The notes: generated by a model not told the origin, from the sequence alone. A DNA stretch of 64,000 nucleotides from Streptomyces sp. NRRL S-350 (GCF_000719705.1 NZ_JOHO01000013.1:62001-126000), one strand, 5' to 3'; counted from the first letter of the stretch, positions 36,256-45,975 are shown. Numbers and translations: made by a program.

Positions 36256-37833
36256 GTGGTCGACTTCGCCAATGCGCTGGCACTGGCCGCATCTCGCCTG
36301 GAAGGCCTGTCACAGGCGACGGATCGCTTCCCGACCCCCCACGACCTCGCGAAGGCGCTCGACCCGCGGGTAGTCACCACGCCCGCGCTGGCACTGCTCG
36401 ACCGCCACCTCATGGACGTCGCGGCCGGAAAGACCCGGCGCCTGATCTGGACGATGCCCCCGCAGGAAGGCAAGTCGCAGCGCGTCAGCCGTACCTTCCC
36501 CGCCTGGCTTCTCGCCCGCAACCCCGACCTGCGGATCGCGATCGCCAGCTACGAGTTTGGCACCGCCCGCCGGTGGGGCCGCGCCATCCGCAACGACATC
36601 TCTGCCAACACAGACCTGTTCGGGCTGCGAGTGCGCCATGACACCGGTGCAGCCCACGAATGGCAGCTCGAGAACCATGACGGCGGCGTCTACTCCGTCG
36701 GCATCGCCGGCGCCCTGACCGGCCGCCCAGTCGACGTGCTGATCATCGACGACCCGATCAAGGGCCGCGCTGAGGCGGAGTCGCTGGTGCAGCGGGAGAA
36801 GGTCTGGGACTTCTGGGTCGACACCGCACGCACGCGTTTCGGTCCCAATACCGCCGTCATCGTCGTCTTGACCCGCTGGCACGAAGATGACCTCGCCGGC
36901 CGGCTCTTGGAGGCAGACAAGGCGGTCGGGGAGTGGACCTACGTCAACATCCCGGCGCAGGCCGAGACCGCTGACGACCCGCTCGGCCGCGAGCCCGGCG
37001 AGTACCTGGTCTCCGCCCGCGGCCGCGGCGTCGCTGACTGGGAGTCCACTAAGCGGGACGTCGGCGCCCGTACCTGGACCTCGCTCTACCAGGGCCGCCC
37101 CGCGCCGGCCGAAGGCGGGCTGTTCCGCCGCGACCACTGGCGCTGGTACCAGGCCCCGAAGGCCGACCAGCGCGCCGATGGCTCGTACTGGATCCCGAAC
37201 GCCACCGAGGTCATCCAGTCCTGGGACATGACGTTCAAGGACAGCAAGAGCGGTGACTTCGTCGTCGGACAGGTCTGGGCGAAGATCAACGGCCAGGTCT
37301 ACCTCATGGACCAGGTCTGCGACCGCCTCGACTTCCCCGCCACCTGCCGCGCCGTCACCGCTCTTTCCAAGCGCTGGCCGCAGGCCCACGCGAAGTTGGT
37401 CGAAGACCGGGCGAACGGGCCTGCTGTCATCTCACAACTGCGCTCCACCGTGCCCGGGCTGATACCGGTCACCCCGAAGGAGTCCAAGTTCGCGCGCGCC
37501 TCCTCCGTCGCGCCGTTCGTGGAGAGCGGCGTCGTCTGGCTTCCGGCGCCCGAGATCGCCCCTTGGATCGGCTCCTTCCTCGAAGAGACCGCCGGCTTCC
37601 CGAACGCCTCGCACGACGACCAGGTCGACGCGATGACGCAGGCCCTGCACCGGCTCCTCGCCGGATCGAACAGCGCCGACCGCGCCATGGGCTGGCTCGA
37701 CTCCTACACCTCGATCCCCCGACCCGCACCGGGAACCCCCCTGGACTACCTCGATGGGAGGGCACCGCATGGCCCGATGGCCCTTCCCCCGCAAGAAGAC
37801 CCCGACCCCGACGCCCCAGATGACGGGCAGTGA
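36256..37833 (+). CDS. terL: Phage terminase large subunit
   Basis: A 525-residue packaging motor and nuclease. ATPase half: Walker A-type WTMPPQEGKSQRVSR (about residue 75), Walker B VDVLIIDDPIKG (about 160), coupling motif IVVLTRWHEDDLAGRL (about 205). RNase H-like nuclease half: VIQSWDMTFKDSKSGDF (first acidic residue, about 317), LVEDRANGPAVI (about 380), SHDDQVDAMTQAL (about 455). Length is typical for the family. GTG 36256 has GGAAGGGG upstream. The last 64 bases overlap the portal gene. Confidence 0.93.
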   Translation: MVDFANALALAASRLEGLSQATDRFPTPHDLAKALDPRVVTTPALALLDRHLMDVAAGKTRRLIWTMPPQEGKSQRVSRTFPAWLLARNPDLRIAIASYEFGTARRWGRAIRNDISANTDLFGLRVRHDTGAAHEWQLENHDGGVYSVGIAGALTGRPVDVLIIDDPIKGRAEAESLVQREKVWDFWVDTARTRFGPNTAVIVVLTRWHEDDLAGRLLEADKAVGEWTYVNIPAQAETADDPLGREPGEYLVSARGRGVADWESTKRDVGARTWTSLYQGRPAPAEGGLFRRDHWRWYQAPKADQRADGSYWIPNATEVIQSWDMTFKDSKSGDFVVGQVWAKINGQVYLMDQVCDRLDFPATCRAVTALSKRWPQAHAKLVEDRANGPAVISQLRSTVPGLIPVTPKESKFARASSVAPFVESGVVWLPAPEIAPWIGSFLEETAGFPNASHDDQVDAMTQALHRLLAGSNSADRAMGWLDSYTSIPRPAPGTPLDYLDGRAPHGPMALPPQEDPDPDAPDDGQ

Positions 37834-40414
37834 CGCCTCCAGCCTGGAGAAGTCCACGCAGGCAGCGGCCGTCCACACCTTCTCCTCGGAGCAGGTCGCA
37901 GCGCTGCTCGCCTCCACCCAGCTCGGCGCCGGCACCACGGGGTCGTTCAGCCCTCTGCCGCGCATCGAGCCCATGGTCGCGTTCGGCCCCGGCATGCCGC
38001 TGCTGCCGACCGCGTTCGACCCGGTCAACCCGGAGACCGGCCGCACTCCGCCGCGCTTCTCCGAGTACCCGGTCAGCGTCAACCTTCCCGGCATCACTGA
38101 CCGCCTGGTGCCGTGGAAGGTACTGCGCGACTCCGCCGAGGTCGGCTTGCCCCGCCGCTGCATCGAGATCCGCAAGTCACACGTGGTCTCCCTGGAGTGG
38201 GCGATCGTCATCTCCAAGGACGCGATCGCCCAAGCCCAGGCTGCGAACCCGTCTGCCCCCCGCGCAGAGATCGAAGCCGATCTGCGGCGCAGTCTCGGAT
38301 CCGAGATCGCGCGGTGCACCGCGTTCTGGTCCAGGCCGGACCCTGGCCAGGACGAAGAGTGGCCCGAATGGATCAGCAAGCTGCTGGAGGAGCAGCTGGT
38401 CCTCGACGCGATAGCGATCTACCCGCGCCGCACCCGCGGCGGGGGCCTGTACGCCCTGGAGATCGTGGACGGCTCCACGATCAAGGTCCTGCGGGACCAC
38501 CGCGGCGGCAAGCCGCTGCCGCCGAACCCGGCCTACCAGCAGCTCCTGTGGGGATTCCCCCGGGGCGAGTACACCGCGGACACCGACGACGACCAGAACA
38601 TCCTGAACCCGTACGACGACGACACGCTGATCTACAAGCGGCGCAACGTCCGCTCGTTCACCCCGTACGGGTTCTCCGCTGTCGAGCAGTGCCTCACCGA
38701 CCTCGACGTGTGGCTGCAGCGCCGCAACTGGATCCGTTCGGAGTACACCGACGGCACCGTCCCCACCGGATTCCTCAAGATGTCCTCGGACGCCGTCGGC
38801 TGGACGCCGGCCCAGGTCCGCGAGTACGAGACCGCGATCAACGACATGTGGTCCGGCCAGCACGCCGACCGGCACCGCATGCGAATGTTGCCACCCGGCA
38901 TCGACCTCGCCACCAACAGCGACGTCGCCGAGCGGTACAAGCCCGAGTACGACCTGTTCCTCATCCGGCTACTCAGCTCGCACTTCGGCGTCACGCTGCC
39001 CGAGCTGAACTTCAGCGAGCCCGGTGGCCTCGGCAGCACTGGCTATCACGAGGGCCAGGCCGATGTGCAGGAACGTTCCTCCACGATGCCTGACTACCGC
39101 TGGCTGCAGAAGCTGATCACCAGCATCTCCCACCGGCACCTGCACATGGCGCCGCAGCTGGAGTTCAAGATTCTCGGCCTGGAGGACGAGGACGACGCTG
39201 CGGCTGACGCCGTCGCACAGGAACGCGTGCAGTGGGGCCGCACCACCCTCAACGAGGACCGGGACCTGCGTGGCCTACCGCGCTACCCCTTTCCTGAGGC
39301 GGACATGCCAATGCTCATGACGCAGCGCGGCGTCGTGTTCCTCGAAGGCGCCGCCCGGCTGGCACCGTCAGGGGAGACCGTGGGCCCTGTCCAGGCCCCG
39401 CCCGCCACCGACGAAGACGGCGACGGCATCATCGACCGGTTCGAGGATCCGGACGCGCTTGCTGGAGACGAGGACGACGGCGCCCGCGACCAGGCGGTGA
39501 AGACCGAACTGGCCGCCTACCGGCGGTGGGCCCGACGCAACCCGCGCCCCAGCCGACCGTTCACCTTCAACACCGTCACCAAGGCCGACGCCCCCGCGCT
39601 ACAAGGCGCACCAGTCGTGTTCGCCGCCGGCGGTGGTCCGGACCCAAAAGCCGGTAGCCCGGCCGTCTGGCCGGGCTGGGGCCGCGACACCGCCACCGCC
39701 GCCGCGTGGGCACCGCGTATCACGCAGGCCTTGGCCGGTGCGCTCGACTGGAATGCCCTTGCAGCAGCCTGGATCACCCACATCCACCTGGCCAAGGCCG
39801 ACGACTGGGACCTGGCCCAGGCCAGCGCCTGGCTCACCGGCCAGGGGATCGACCTGAACCCGGTCATCACCGACCTCGTCCTCGGCCTGCGCACCGAGGG
39901 CTGGGCGATCGGCAGCACCGCGGCCACCGCCGCCGTCGCCGGTGAGAGCACAGCCACCTTCAACTGGACGCCTGGTGATGAGGCCGCGGCCACCCACACC
40001 CTGACCGCGACCAACCGACACGACCTGGCGGCCCATCAAGAGCAGGCCGTCAGCCAGGCCCGCGAGATCGCAACGAACCGGCTGCGCCGCCTCGCCCAAG
40101 CCCTGGCCGAGGCGAAGAACACGGGCCTCACCGCCAGCCAGCTCGCCGACGAGCTGCGCGCAGCGATCGCCGACGCCCCGTGGGCCCGCATGCTCGCTCT
40201 CACCGAGCTGCTGCACGGCCAGTCCGCCGCCACCACCAGCACCTACCAAGGTGCAGGCGTCAGCAGCGTCCAGTGGACCTGCGAAGACGAACCGTGCACC
40301 GCGTGCCTGGACAACGAGGACGCCGGCTCGCTCCAGCTCGGCCAGGCCTTCCCCTCCGGCGTCACGGCCCCGCCACAGCACCCCAGCTGCCGCTGCAGCC
40401 TTCTCCCCGCCTGA
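37769..40414 (+). CDS. Portal protein fused to a MuF-type head morphogenesis domain
   Basis: An 881-residue protein; ATG 37769 follows GATGGGAGGGCACCGC. Residues 1 to about 560 are portal-like: LRDSAEVGLPRRCIEIRKSH, IPRG-type loop, VLRDHRGGKPLPPNPAYQQLL, YGFSAVEQCLTDLDVWLQRR, and the C-terminal wing SISHRHLHMAP. The last 300 residues end in the MuF signature: CTACLDNEDAGSLQLGQAF then HPSCRCSLLPA, with the helical ALAEAKNTGLTASQLADELR before it. Portal and MuF are usually separate neighbouring genes. The portal ring forms the DNA gate; MuF is a minor head protein. Confidence 0.88.
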   Translation: MARWPFPRKKTPTPTPQMTGSDASSLEKSTQAAAVHTFSSEQVAALLASTQLGAGTTGSFSPLPRIEPMVAFGPGMPLLPTAFDPVNPETGRTPPRFSEYPVSVNLPGITDRLVPWKVLRDSAEVGLPRRCIEIRKSHVVSLEWAIVISKDAIAQAQAANPSAPRAEIEADLRRSLGSEIARCTAFWSRPDPGQDEEWPEWISKLLEEQLVLDAIAIYPRRTRGGGLYALEIVDGSTIKVLRDHRGGKPLPPNPAYQQLLWGFPRGEYTADTDDDQNILNPYDDDTLIYKRRNVRSFTPYGFSAVEQCLTDLDVWLQRRNWIRSEYTDGTVPTGFLKMSSDAVGWTPAQVREYETAINDMWSGQHADRHRMRMLPPGIDLATNSDVAERYKPEYDLFLIRLLSSHFGVTLPELNFSEPGGLGSTGYHEGQADVQERSSTMPDYRWLQKLITSISHRHLHMAPQLEFKILGLEDEDDAAADAVAQERVQWGRTTLNEDRDLRGLPRYPFPEADMPMLMTQRGVVFLEGAARLAPSGETVGPVQAPPATDEDGDGIIDRFEDPDALAGDEDDGARDQAVKTELAAYRRWARRNPRPSRPFTFNTVTKADAPALQGAPVVFAAGGGPDPKAGSPAVWPGWGRDTATAAAWAPRITQALAGALDWNALAAAWITHIHLAKADDWDLAQASAWLTGQGIDLNPVITDLVLGLRTEGWAIGSTAATAAVAGESTATFNWTPGDEAAATHTLTATNRHDLAAHQEQAVSQAREIATNRLRRLAQALAEAKNTGLTASQLADELRAAIADAPWARMLALTELLHGQSAATTSTYQGAGVSSVQWTCEDEPCTACLDNEDAGSLQLGQAFPSGVTAPPQHPSCRCSLLPA

Positions 40415-40464
40415 CGCGGGGCTACCCACCACCGCCTCAGCCCCCAACCAGAAGGAGGGGACCC

Positions 40465-41748
40465 TTGAACGTTTCCTACGCCTGGTCGCCGATCACCAAG
40501 TCCGAGAAGCAGCCCGACGGCACACTCCTCGTCTACGGCCCGGCCGCCACCAGCGCCCTCGACCGCGACAATCAGCGCCTCGACCAGGACTGGCTCGACC
40601 GGGCCATGCCCGCGTGGATGTCCGAAGGCGGCAACGTCCGCGAGCAGCACGACAGCAAGCGCGCGGTCGGCGTCGGCGTCGGCCTGTCCAAGGGCATCGA
40701 CGGCAAGCACCTGCTCACCGCGCACATCGTGGACCCCATCGCCGTGACCAAGGTCGAGAGCAAGGTGCTCAAGGGCTTCAGCGTCGGTATCAAGAACCCG
40801 CGAGTCGAGTTCGGGCACCCCGACGCCCCGAACGGCCTGGTCACCGACGGAGAGATCATCGAGGTCTCCGTCGTGGACCGCCCGGCTAACCCCGAGTGCG
40901 GGATCCAGGTCGCCAAGGCCGACGACACCGGGTCGCTGGCGGCCGTTCCCGACGCCGCGCTGGTCGAGACCCCTACCACCCCGGCACCAGAGCCGACCGG
41001 CGCCCCCGAGCCGCAGCCTACGGCCAGCACCCGCACCGACCCGGCACCTGCCCCGGTCGCGGCCGCGCCCGACCCCGAGACGGTGCTGCGCGCCGCCGAG
41101 GTCATCGTCCAGGCCCGCGCCCTCATCAAGGCCGACACCGCCGCCCCGGCGGCCGCCGAGGGCGAGGACGAGACCAGCGACATCAACGGCGCCCAGCAGG
41201 CCATCGCCATCATCGCCGCGCTGATCATCAGCGAAGCCGAGTCCCTGGCCATGGGCAACCTCAACGAGGCCTGCGACATCGCCACCCTCCTCGACGCGGT
41301 GAGCGCCCTGAAGTGGTTCTCCCACCGCGAGGAGGCCGAGCAGACCGGCACCGCCATGGAGTTCGCCGACACCGCGGATCTCCACAAGAACGACACCGCC
41401 ACCCCGGCGGCCCCCGAACCGCAGATCACGAAGGCTGACATCGCCGAGCTGGTGAAGTCCGCCGTGGCAGAGGCCACGACCGCATCCGAAGAGCGCATGA
41501 AGACGCTGGAAGCGGATCTGGTGAAGGCCAACGGCGAGCTGGAGACCCTCAAGGCCCAGCCTCTGCCCGGCGGGCCCGCGCTGACGCGCACCGCCGCCCA
41601 GGAGGACAGCGCCCGCAGCGCCGACGCGCAGCGGCTCATCGCCGAGGCCAACCAGTACCTGGCCAAGGCCGACGCGGTCAGTGACCGCGACCTCAAGGAC
41701 GGCTACCGGCAGAAGGCCAACGCGCTGCTGGACCGCGCCAACGTCTGA
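40465..41748 (+). CDS. Prohead protease with scaffold-like C-terminus
   Basis: A 427-residue protein from TTG 40465 behind AGAAGGAGGGGACCC. Residues of about 1-155 look like the capsid maturation protease (U35/XkdF-like): DQDWLDRAMPAWMSEGGNVREQHD with a candidate catalytic His, then KVLKGFSVGIKNPR and IIEVSVVDRPANPECGI with a Ser. The C-terminal 250 residues are Ala/Pro-rich and coiled (EERMKTLEADLVKANGELETLKA), as in a fused scaffolding protein. It precedes the major capsid gene, the classical order. Confidence 0.88.
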   Translation: MNVSYAWSPITKSEKQPDGTLLVYGPAATSALDRDNQRLDQDWLDRAMPAWMSEGGNVREQHDSKRAVGVGVGLSKGIDGKHLLTAHIVDPIAVTKVESKVLKGFSVGIKNPRVEFGHPDAPNGLVTDGEIIEVSVVDRPANPECGIQVAKADDTGSLAAVPDAALVETPTTPAPEPTGAPEPQPTASTRTDPAPAPVAAAPDPETVLRAAEVIVQARALIKADTAAPAAAEGEDETSDINGAQQAIAIIAALIISEAESLAMGNLNEACDIATLLDAVSALKWFSHREEAEQTGTAMEFADTADLHKNDTATPAAPEPQITKADIAELVKSAVAEATTASEERMKTLEADLVKANGELETLKAQPLPGGPALTRTAAQEDSARSADAQRLIAEANQYLAKADAVSDRDLKDGYRQKANALLDRANV

Positions 41749-41797
41749 CCCCACCCCTGACCTTCCCTTCCCTGCTGCCTCCCGATAGGAGTCAACT

Positions 41798-43522
41798 GTG
41801 GCTCTGCCCACCGCAGATGTACTGTTCGGCGAGTCGCCGGACGCCCCCCGCCTGGCCAAGACTGACCTGGCGGACCGCTTCGACAACCTGATGAAGGCCG
41901 TCGACGCGATGCCGACCCGGCACCTCGACCTCGCCGCCATGAACCAGGCCTTCAGCCAGGGCCGCGGCATCGACTTCACGCCGCAGCCGACCACCGTGCA
42001 CGGCGCCCTGGTGAAGACCCTGGAGTCGCCGGAGATCGCCAAGTCGCTCTCCCCGGACCAGCTGAGCTCTCTCACCGCCGCACTGGGCCAGCTCAAGGCC
42101 CAGGCCCCGGACATGGTGAAGGACATCACCAACACCACGCCGATCGCGTCCGGCCTGGTCGCTTTCGACCTGGAAAGCCCGGCCAAGATGCTGGCCCCGC
42201 GCCCGACCCCGCTGCGCAACCGCATCCCGCGCAAGAAGGGCGTCGGCCTGTCCCACCGCTTCAAGGTGATCAGCGGATACACCGGCACCGGCACCGGCGG
42301 CGTCTCCACCATCCACCCCGGTATCTCGGACGCGACCCAGACGAACTTCGCGCCGCAGGGCTCCGGGAACCCGCTGTACTACGCGCGCGGCCCGAAGATC
42401 AGCTACGCGGGTTACGACGTCGTCGTGCCGTACGCCCAGTTCTCGGTGTCGGACCAGGTCACCTGGTCCGCGCAGTACCAGGGCCAGGGATACCAGGACA
42501 TCCGTCAGCTGTCCCGCACCAGCCTGCTCTACGCCTCGATGCTCCTCGAGGAGCGCATGTTCCTGATGGGCCGTGGCACGGCGGCGAACAACTTCCTCGG
42601 CGCGGTCGCGGCCCCGGGCAACGTCACCGTCACCGCCCGCGCGGCCGCCGCCGGTGAGACCCCGATCAGCGGCAGCGCCGGCAACGTGTACGTCAAGGTC
42701 ACCAGCGACGCCGGTGACTTCGGCCAGTCCGTACTGTCCGGCATGGTGTCCGTCGCGGTCTCCGCCGGCCAGGTCGTGGACGTCACGTGCAACCTGCCCG
42801 CCGGAGCACTCGGCCAGCGCGTCTACGTCGCGACCGGCGCCTCGGCCGACCCGGGCGACGCCACCCGCTTCTACGCGGGCCGCTCCGGCTACAGCACCTT
42901 CACCATCCAGGGCGCTCTGCCGACCAGCGGCGCTGTCGCCGCCTCGGTCGTCGCGGACACCACCGCGTACACCAACGGGTACGACGGCATCCTGCCCATC
43001 TGCACCGGCCCGCAGTCCGGCTACACCCGGCAGCTCAACACCCCCCTGTCGACCTCGAACCCGGGTGGCGAGTTCCAGACCGCGTTCGCCGCGCTCTACC
43101 AGTCGGTGAAGGCCGACCCGGACCGGGTGCTGTTCAACGGCTCGGACCGCAAGCAGCTGTCCGACTCGCTGAAGTCCGCGTCCAGCAGCAACTACCGGCT
43201 GACGCTGACCCAGGACGAGGTGTCCGGCGTGACCCTGGGCGACGTCGTGAACACCATCATCAACGAGGTCACCGGCAAGGGCGTCACCGTTGAGGTCCAC
43301 CCGTGGATGCCGCAGGGCAACACCGCGATCCTCTCCGACACGCTGCCCATGCCCGACACCGACGTCTCCGACGTGTGGGCCGCCTGGAACGTCCAGGACC
43401 TGATGGGTGTGGACTGGCCGGTCACCCAGTTCGCCTACGAGTCCAGCTCGTACTGGCTCGGCACCATGGTCTGCTACGCGCCCGGCTGGAACGGCGCCAT
43501 CACCGGCATCAAGGCCGCGTAA
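41798..43522 (+). CDS. Major capsid protein (HK97 fold)
   Basis: A 574-residue protein, GTG 41798 behind GATAGGAGTCAACT. The first 150 residues are helical (delta-like region), then the capsid core: PLRNRIPRKKGVGLSHRFKV, KISYAGYDVVVPYAQFSVSDQ, YASMLLEERMFLMGRG, and the C-terminal FAALYQSVKADPDRVLFNGSD, VEVHPWMPQGNTAILSDTLP. A roughly 100-residue Ig-like insertion (TVTARAAAAGETPISGSAGN..) explains the unusual length. A terminator hairpin follows the stop. Confidence 0.9.
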   Translation: MALPTADVLFGESPDAPRLAKTDLADRFDNLMKAVDAMPTRHLDLAAMNQAFSQGRGIDFTPQPTTVHGALVKTLESPEIAKSLSPDQLSSLTAALGQLKAQAPDMVKDITNTTPIASGLVAFDLESPAKMLAPRPTPLRNRIPRKKGVGLSHRFKVISGYTGTGTGGVSTIHPGISDATQTNFAPQGSGNPLYYARGPKISYAGYDVVVPYAQFSVSDQVTWSAQYQGQGYQDIRQLSRTSLLYASMLLEERMFLMGRGTAANNFLGAVAAPGNVTVTARAAAAGETPISGSAGNVYVKVTSDAGDFGQSVLSGMVSVAVSAGQVVDVTCNLPAGALGQRVYVATGASADPGDATRFYAGRSGYSTFTIQGALPTSGAVAASVVADTTAYTNGYDGILPICTGPQSGYTRQLNTPLSTSNPGGEFQTAFAALYQSVKADPDRVLFNGSDRKQLSDSLKSASSSNYRLTLTQDEVSGVTLGDVVNTIINEVTGKGVTVEVHPWMPQGNTAILSDTLPMPDTDVSDVWAAWNVQDLMGVDWPVTQFAYESSSYWLGTMVCYAPGWNGAITGIKAA

Positions 43523-43542
43523 CCGACCCATCCCCACCACTG

Positions 43543-43578
43543 GAAAGCCCGCGGCCCGCCTTGGACCGCGGGCCTTCC
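43543..43578 (+). terminator. Hairpin after the major capsid gene
   Basis: GCCCGCGG (43547-43554) pairs with CCGCGGGC (43566-43573), extended by GGAAA / TTCC. It lies 20 bp after the capsid stop, where partial termination would raise capsid over tail genes. Confidence 0.65.
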
Positions 43579-43599
43579 GCGTTCCCGGAAGGAGGGAGC

Positions 43600-43878
43600 A
43601 TGGCCCGGCTCTGCCTGCCTGACAGTGCCGTGCGCGGCGTCGACATCAAGGGCGCCCGCCTCGGTTTCACCACCAGCTACACCCCCGGCCGCGACGGCAC
43701 CGTAACCGTCGACAACCCGGCCCATGAGAAGGCCCTGCGCCAGCTCGGCGCCTTCGCCGCCAACCTCGGCGGCGCCGTGCGGCACAGCAGCGGCTACCGC
43801 TGCGCCAACTGCGGCCATGGTTCGTACTTCGCCCGCTGCGGCAAGTGCGGCACGACTTGCAAGCGGGAGGACCAGTGA
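43600..43878 (+). CDS. Small zinc-ribbon structural-region protein
   Basis: A 92-residue protein, ATG 43600 behind CGGAAGGAGGGAGC. A strand-rich first half (GARLGFTTSYTPGRDGTVTVDN) is followed by a helix and a C-terminal ribbon YRCANCGHGSYFARCGKCGTTC with five Cys. It lies between capsid and connector genes; similar Cys-rich small proteins occur there in some Streptomyces phages. Coupled to the next gene by GTGA. Confidence 0.7.
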   Translation: MARLCLPDSAVRGVDIKGARLGFTTSYTPGRDGTVTVDNPAHEKALRQLGAFAANLGGAVRHSSGYRCANCGHGSYFARCGKCGTTCKREDQ

Positions 43879-44129
43879 CCGACACCACCGAGCCGCTGGG
43901 CGCCGAGACCGCAGCTGCGCCCGATCAGCAGCCCCCGGCCGACACCAAGCCGGCACCCGCCCGAGCCAGCGCCCGCAAGGCCCCGAAGGGCGCCAGCACG
44001 CCGGTCGTGGACCTCGAAGTCGCCTTCAAGGCCGAGCCCGAGGCGCCCATCTGCGAGATCTGCATGCCCAGGGGCTGGCCCGACGGAGCGATGGCCGTGG
44101 GCTGCGAGCACGGCCACTGGACGCGCTGA
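43875..44129 (+). CDS. Small hypothetical protein (84 aa)
   Basis: GTG 43875 overlaps the previous stop and has GGGAGG 5 bases upstream. The N-terminal 45 residues are Ala/Pro-rich and flexible. The end contains APICEICMPRGWPDG and VGCEHGHWTR, a Cys/His group that may bind zinc. Located in the head-completion region; role unknown. Confidence 0.6.
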   Translation: MTDTTEPLGAETAAAPDQQPPADTKPAPARASARKAPKGASTPVVDLEVAFKAEPEAPICEICMPRGWPDGAMAVGCEHGHWTR

Positions 44130-44148
44130 CCCGGAGGGAGGAGGCCAC

Positions 44149-45030
44149 GTGCTCACTCTCCCGTACGTGACCCCGGCCGCGTTCCGCGCCCATCCGACGT
44201 TCCTGGACACCTACAACCTGCGCTCCGGGAACTCCTCCCTGGCCGCGCAGGACGCCGAGCTGACGAACGTCCTGCTCATGTCGAGCCAGTGGGCTGACAA
44301 CTACTGCCGTCAGCCGCTCGCAGTGCACCAGACCACACAGCAGCACACCGCGCGCTACGACCGCGCCGGGAACCTGCGGATCCGCGCCGACCACACCCCG
44401 GTCCTGTCCGTCCAGAGCATCGCCTACGGCCACAACCCCACCGCGCTGACCGTCGTCAACCAGCCCGCCTACTGGGACGACAGCGGGAACCTCGTGTTCC
44501 CACCCAACATCGGCCCATGGAGCGGCGCGCTCAGCTTCACCAGCCCCCAGCTGGGCGGAAGCGTCTTCGCACGCGTCACCTACCTCGCCGGGCACGTCGC
44601 CACCGTGCTGACCGCGCCGCAGAGCGCCGGCGACCAGAGCGTCAGCGTGCCGGATATCACCGGCCTGCAGCCCGGCCAGAGCTACCGGCTGTGGGAACCC
44701 GGCGCCGAGGAGACCATCACCGCCTCCTCCACCTGGAGCCCGCCGGTCCCGACCGGTCAGCCGATGCCCGGCATCGTGCCGCTCGCGTCCCCTCTGCTGT
44801 TCGCACACACCGCCGGGATGGGCCTGTCCGGGCTGCCGGCCGACGTCCACCTGGCCGTCATCAACTACGCCACCGCGTCGCTGATGCGTCCGGACACCGC
44901 AGCCGAAGACGCCTTCCCCGACACGAGCCTGTCCGCCGGGATCCGGCAGCGAGACTCCCGCAGGGACGGATCCGGTCTGGTCGCCGAGGCCCAGCGCCTC
45001 CTCGCCCCCTACCGGCGGGTGGTGCCCTGA
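44149..45030 (+). CDS. Head-tail connector-like protein
   Basis: A 293-residue protein, GTG 44149 behind GGAGGGAGGAGGCCAC. The start LPYVTPAAFRAHPTFLDTYNL and SSQWADNYCRQPLAV, LSVQSIAYGHNP fit the helical head-tail connector (adaptor) family that follows the capsid gene; family members are often 100-200 residues. The middle (FARVTYLAGHVATVLTAPQSAGDQSVSVPD) is a beta-rich insertion. C-terminal VHLAVINYATASLMRPDTAAEDAFPD is typical of connectors. Its stop overlaps the next ATG (TGATG). Confidence 0.7.
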   Translation: MLTLPYVTPAAFRAHPTFLDTYNLRSGNSSLAAQDAELTNVLLMSSQWADNYCRQPLAVHQTTQQHTARYDRAGNLRIRADHTPVLSVQSIAYGHNPTALTVVNQPAYWDDSGNLVFPPNIGPWSGALSFTSPQLGGSVFARVTYLAGHVATVLTAPQSAGDQSVSVPDITGLQPGQSYRLWEPGAEETITASSTWSPPVPTGQPMPGIVPLASPLLFAHTAGMGLSGLPADVHLAVINYATASLMRPDTAAEDAFPDTSLSAGIRQRDSRRDGSGLVAEAQRLLAPYRRVVP

Positions 45031-45560
45031 TGAGCATTCAGAGCGTCATCAACGGCATCGGCACCTTCCTGGGCGGACCCTACGATCCGGCGACCCGGAC
45101 CTACCGCAGCTCACCAGTGCACGGCGTCGGCGTGGTGCGTCGCGCATTCGCGAAGGCCGACGACCACGCCGACTACTACCGCGGCATGCCGCCCGGCACC
45201 CGCACTGGCTGCCAGATCGTCATCACCATCCCCGACCAGTCCGAGTACCGCGAGACAGTCGGCCCAGAAGGCGTCGGCCTGATGCGGGTCCTGTACACGG
45301 TCGAGCTGAACGTCTTCATCCGCTCCGAGTGCGAGTACGCCGAGGACGCCCAGGACGACGTGTACGCCCTGCGCGACGCCCTCCTCGCCCGGCTGCGCTC
45401 CGACCACACCCTCGGTGGCTGCGTGTTCCAGGCCGGCGAAGCCGTCGCCGGAGGCAGCGCAGCGATCAGCGTCCGCTACGGCCAGCCCAGCTCCAAGGCA
45501 CAGCTGACCAAGCAGTACATGCAGATCAAGTTCACGGCCGTAGAGCTAACCGCCGTCTGA
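45030..45560 (+). CDS. Head-tail/tail-completion protein
   Basis: A 176-residue protein coupled to the connector gene. It begins MSIQSVINGIGTFLGGPYDP and has GCQIVITIPDQSEYRETVGPEGVGLMRVLYTVELNVFIRSE followed by a helix (DDVYALRDALLARLRSD) and strands ending in YMQIKFTAVELTAV. This strand-helix-strand plan and the place after the connector suggest a tail terminator or stopper, which closes the neck and ends tail tube growth. Exact role not shown by motifs. Confidence 0.65.
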   Translation: MSIQSVINGIGTFLGGPYDPATRTYRSSPVHGVGVVRRAFAKADDHADYYRGMPPGTRTGCQIVITIPDQSEYRETVGPEGVGLMRVLYTVELNVFIRSECEYAEDAQDDVYALRDALLARLRSDHTLGGCVFQAGEAVAGGSAAISVRYGQPSSKAQLTKQYMQIKFTAVELTAV

Positions 45561-45605
45561 CCTGCGCCCTCACTTCTTCCCTTCTCCGTGCAGGAGCAGC
45601 CCCCC

Positions 45606-45971
45606 ATGCCCACAGCCAAGTCGGCTGCGGCGCAGGACGACAGCGCGCAGACCGCTCCGGCCGCCGCGCCCGCGCCCGCAGCCGAGCCAGCGACCAAAGC
45701 GACCGAAGCCCCCACCCACGCCAACGGACCGGCCGCCTACCAGTACACGGGCGCAGTCGAGCTGGTCTACCTCGCCGTCCCGCTCACCGCCCGCCCCGCG
45801 CGCCCGGCCCGGCCCTCCACCGACGACGACCCCGGCGCTCCCGCGACGCCAGCGACGGTCTTCGCCTGGCCTGACGGCCCGCCGGACGACGGCCGCTGGA
45901 CGCCCACCGCTGAACCGCCCAACCAGCACCCCGACAACGAGCCCCAGCCGGGCGCGAGCAGCAAGGAGTAA
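45606..45971 (+). CDS. Pro/Ala-rich hypothetical protein before the tail tube
   Basis: A 121-residue low-complexity protein; ATG 45606 behind GCAGGAGCAGCCCCCC, with GTG 45588 also open. Two disordered Pro/Ala stretches flank a short strand region (YQYTGAVELVYLAVPL) and WPDGPPDDGRWTPTAEPP. Similar linker-like proteins lie near tail tube genes of actinophages. Function unknown; possibly tail decoration. Confidence 0.55.
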   Translation: MPTAKSAAAQDDSAQTAPAAAPAPAAEPATKATEAPTHANGPAAYQYTGAVELVYLAVPLTARPARPARPSTDDDPGAPATPATVFAWPDGPPDDGRWTPTAEPPNQHPDNEPQPGASSKE

Positions 45972-45975
45972 GCCC

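Noticed and set aside
40243..43540. Long minus-strand frames (689 and 582 residues) opposite protease and capsid genes
   Set aside because: Mirror images of strongly coding plus-strand genes, rich in Val/Gly/Leu/Arg, without starts.
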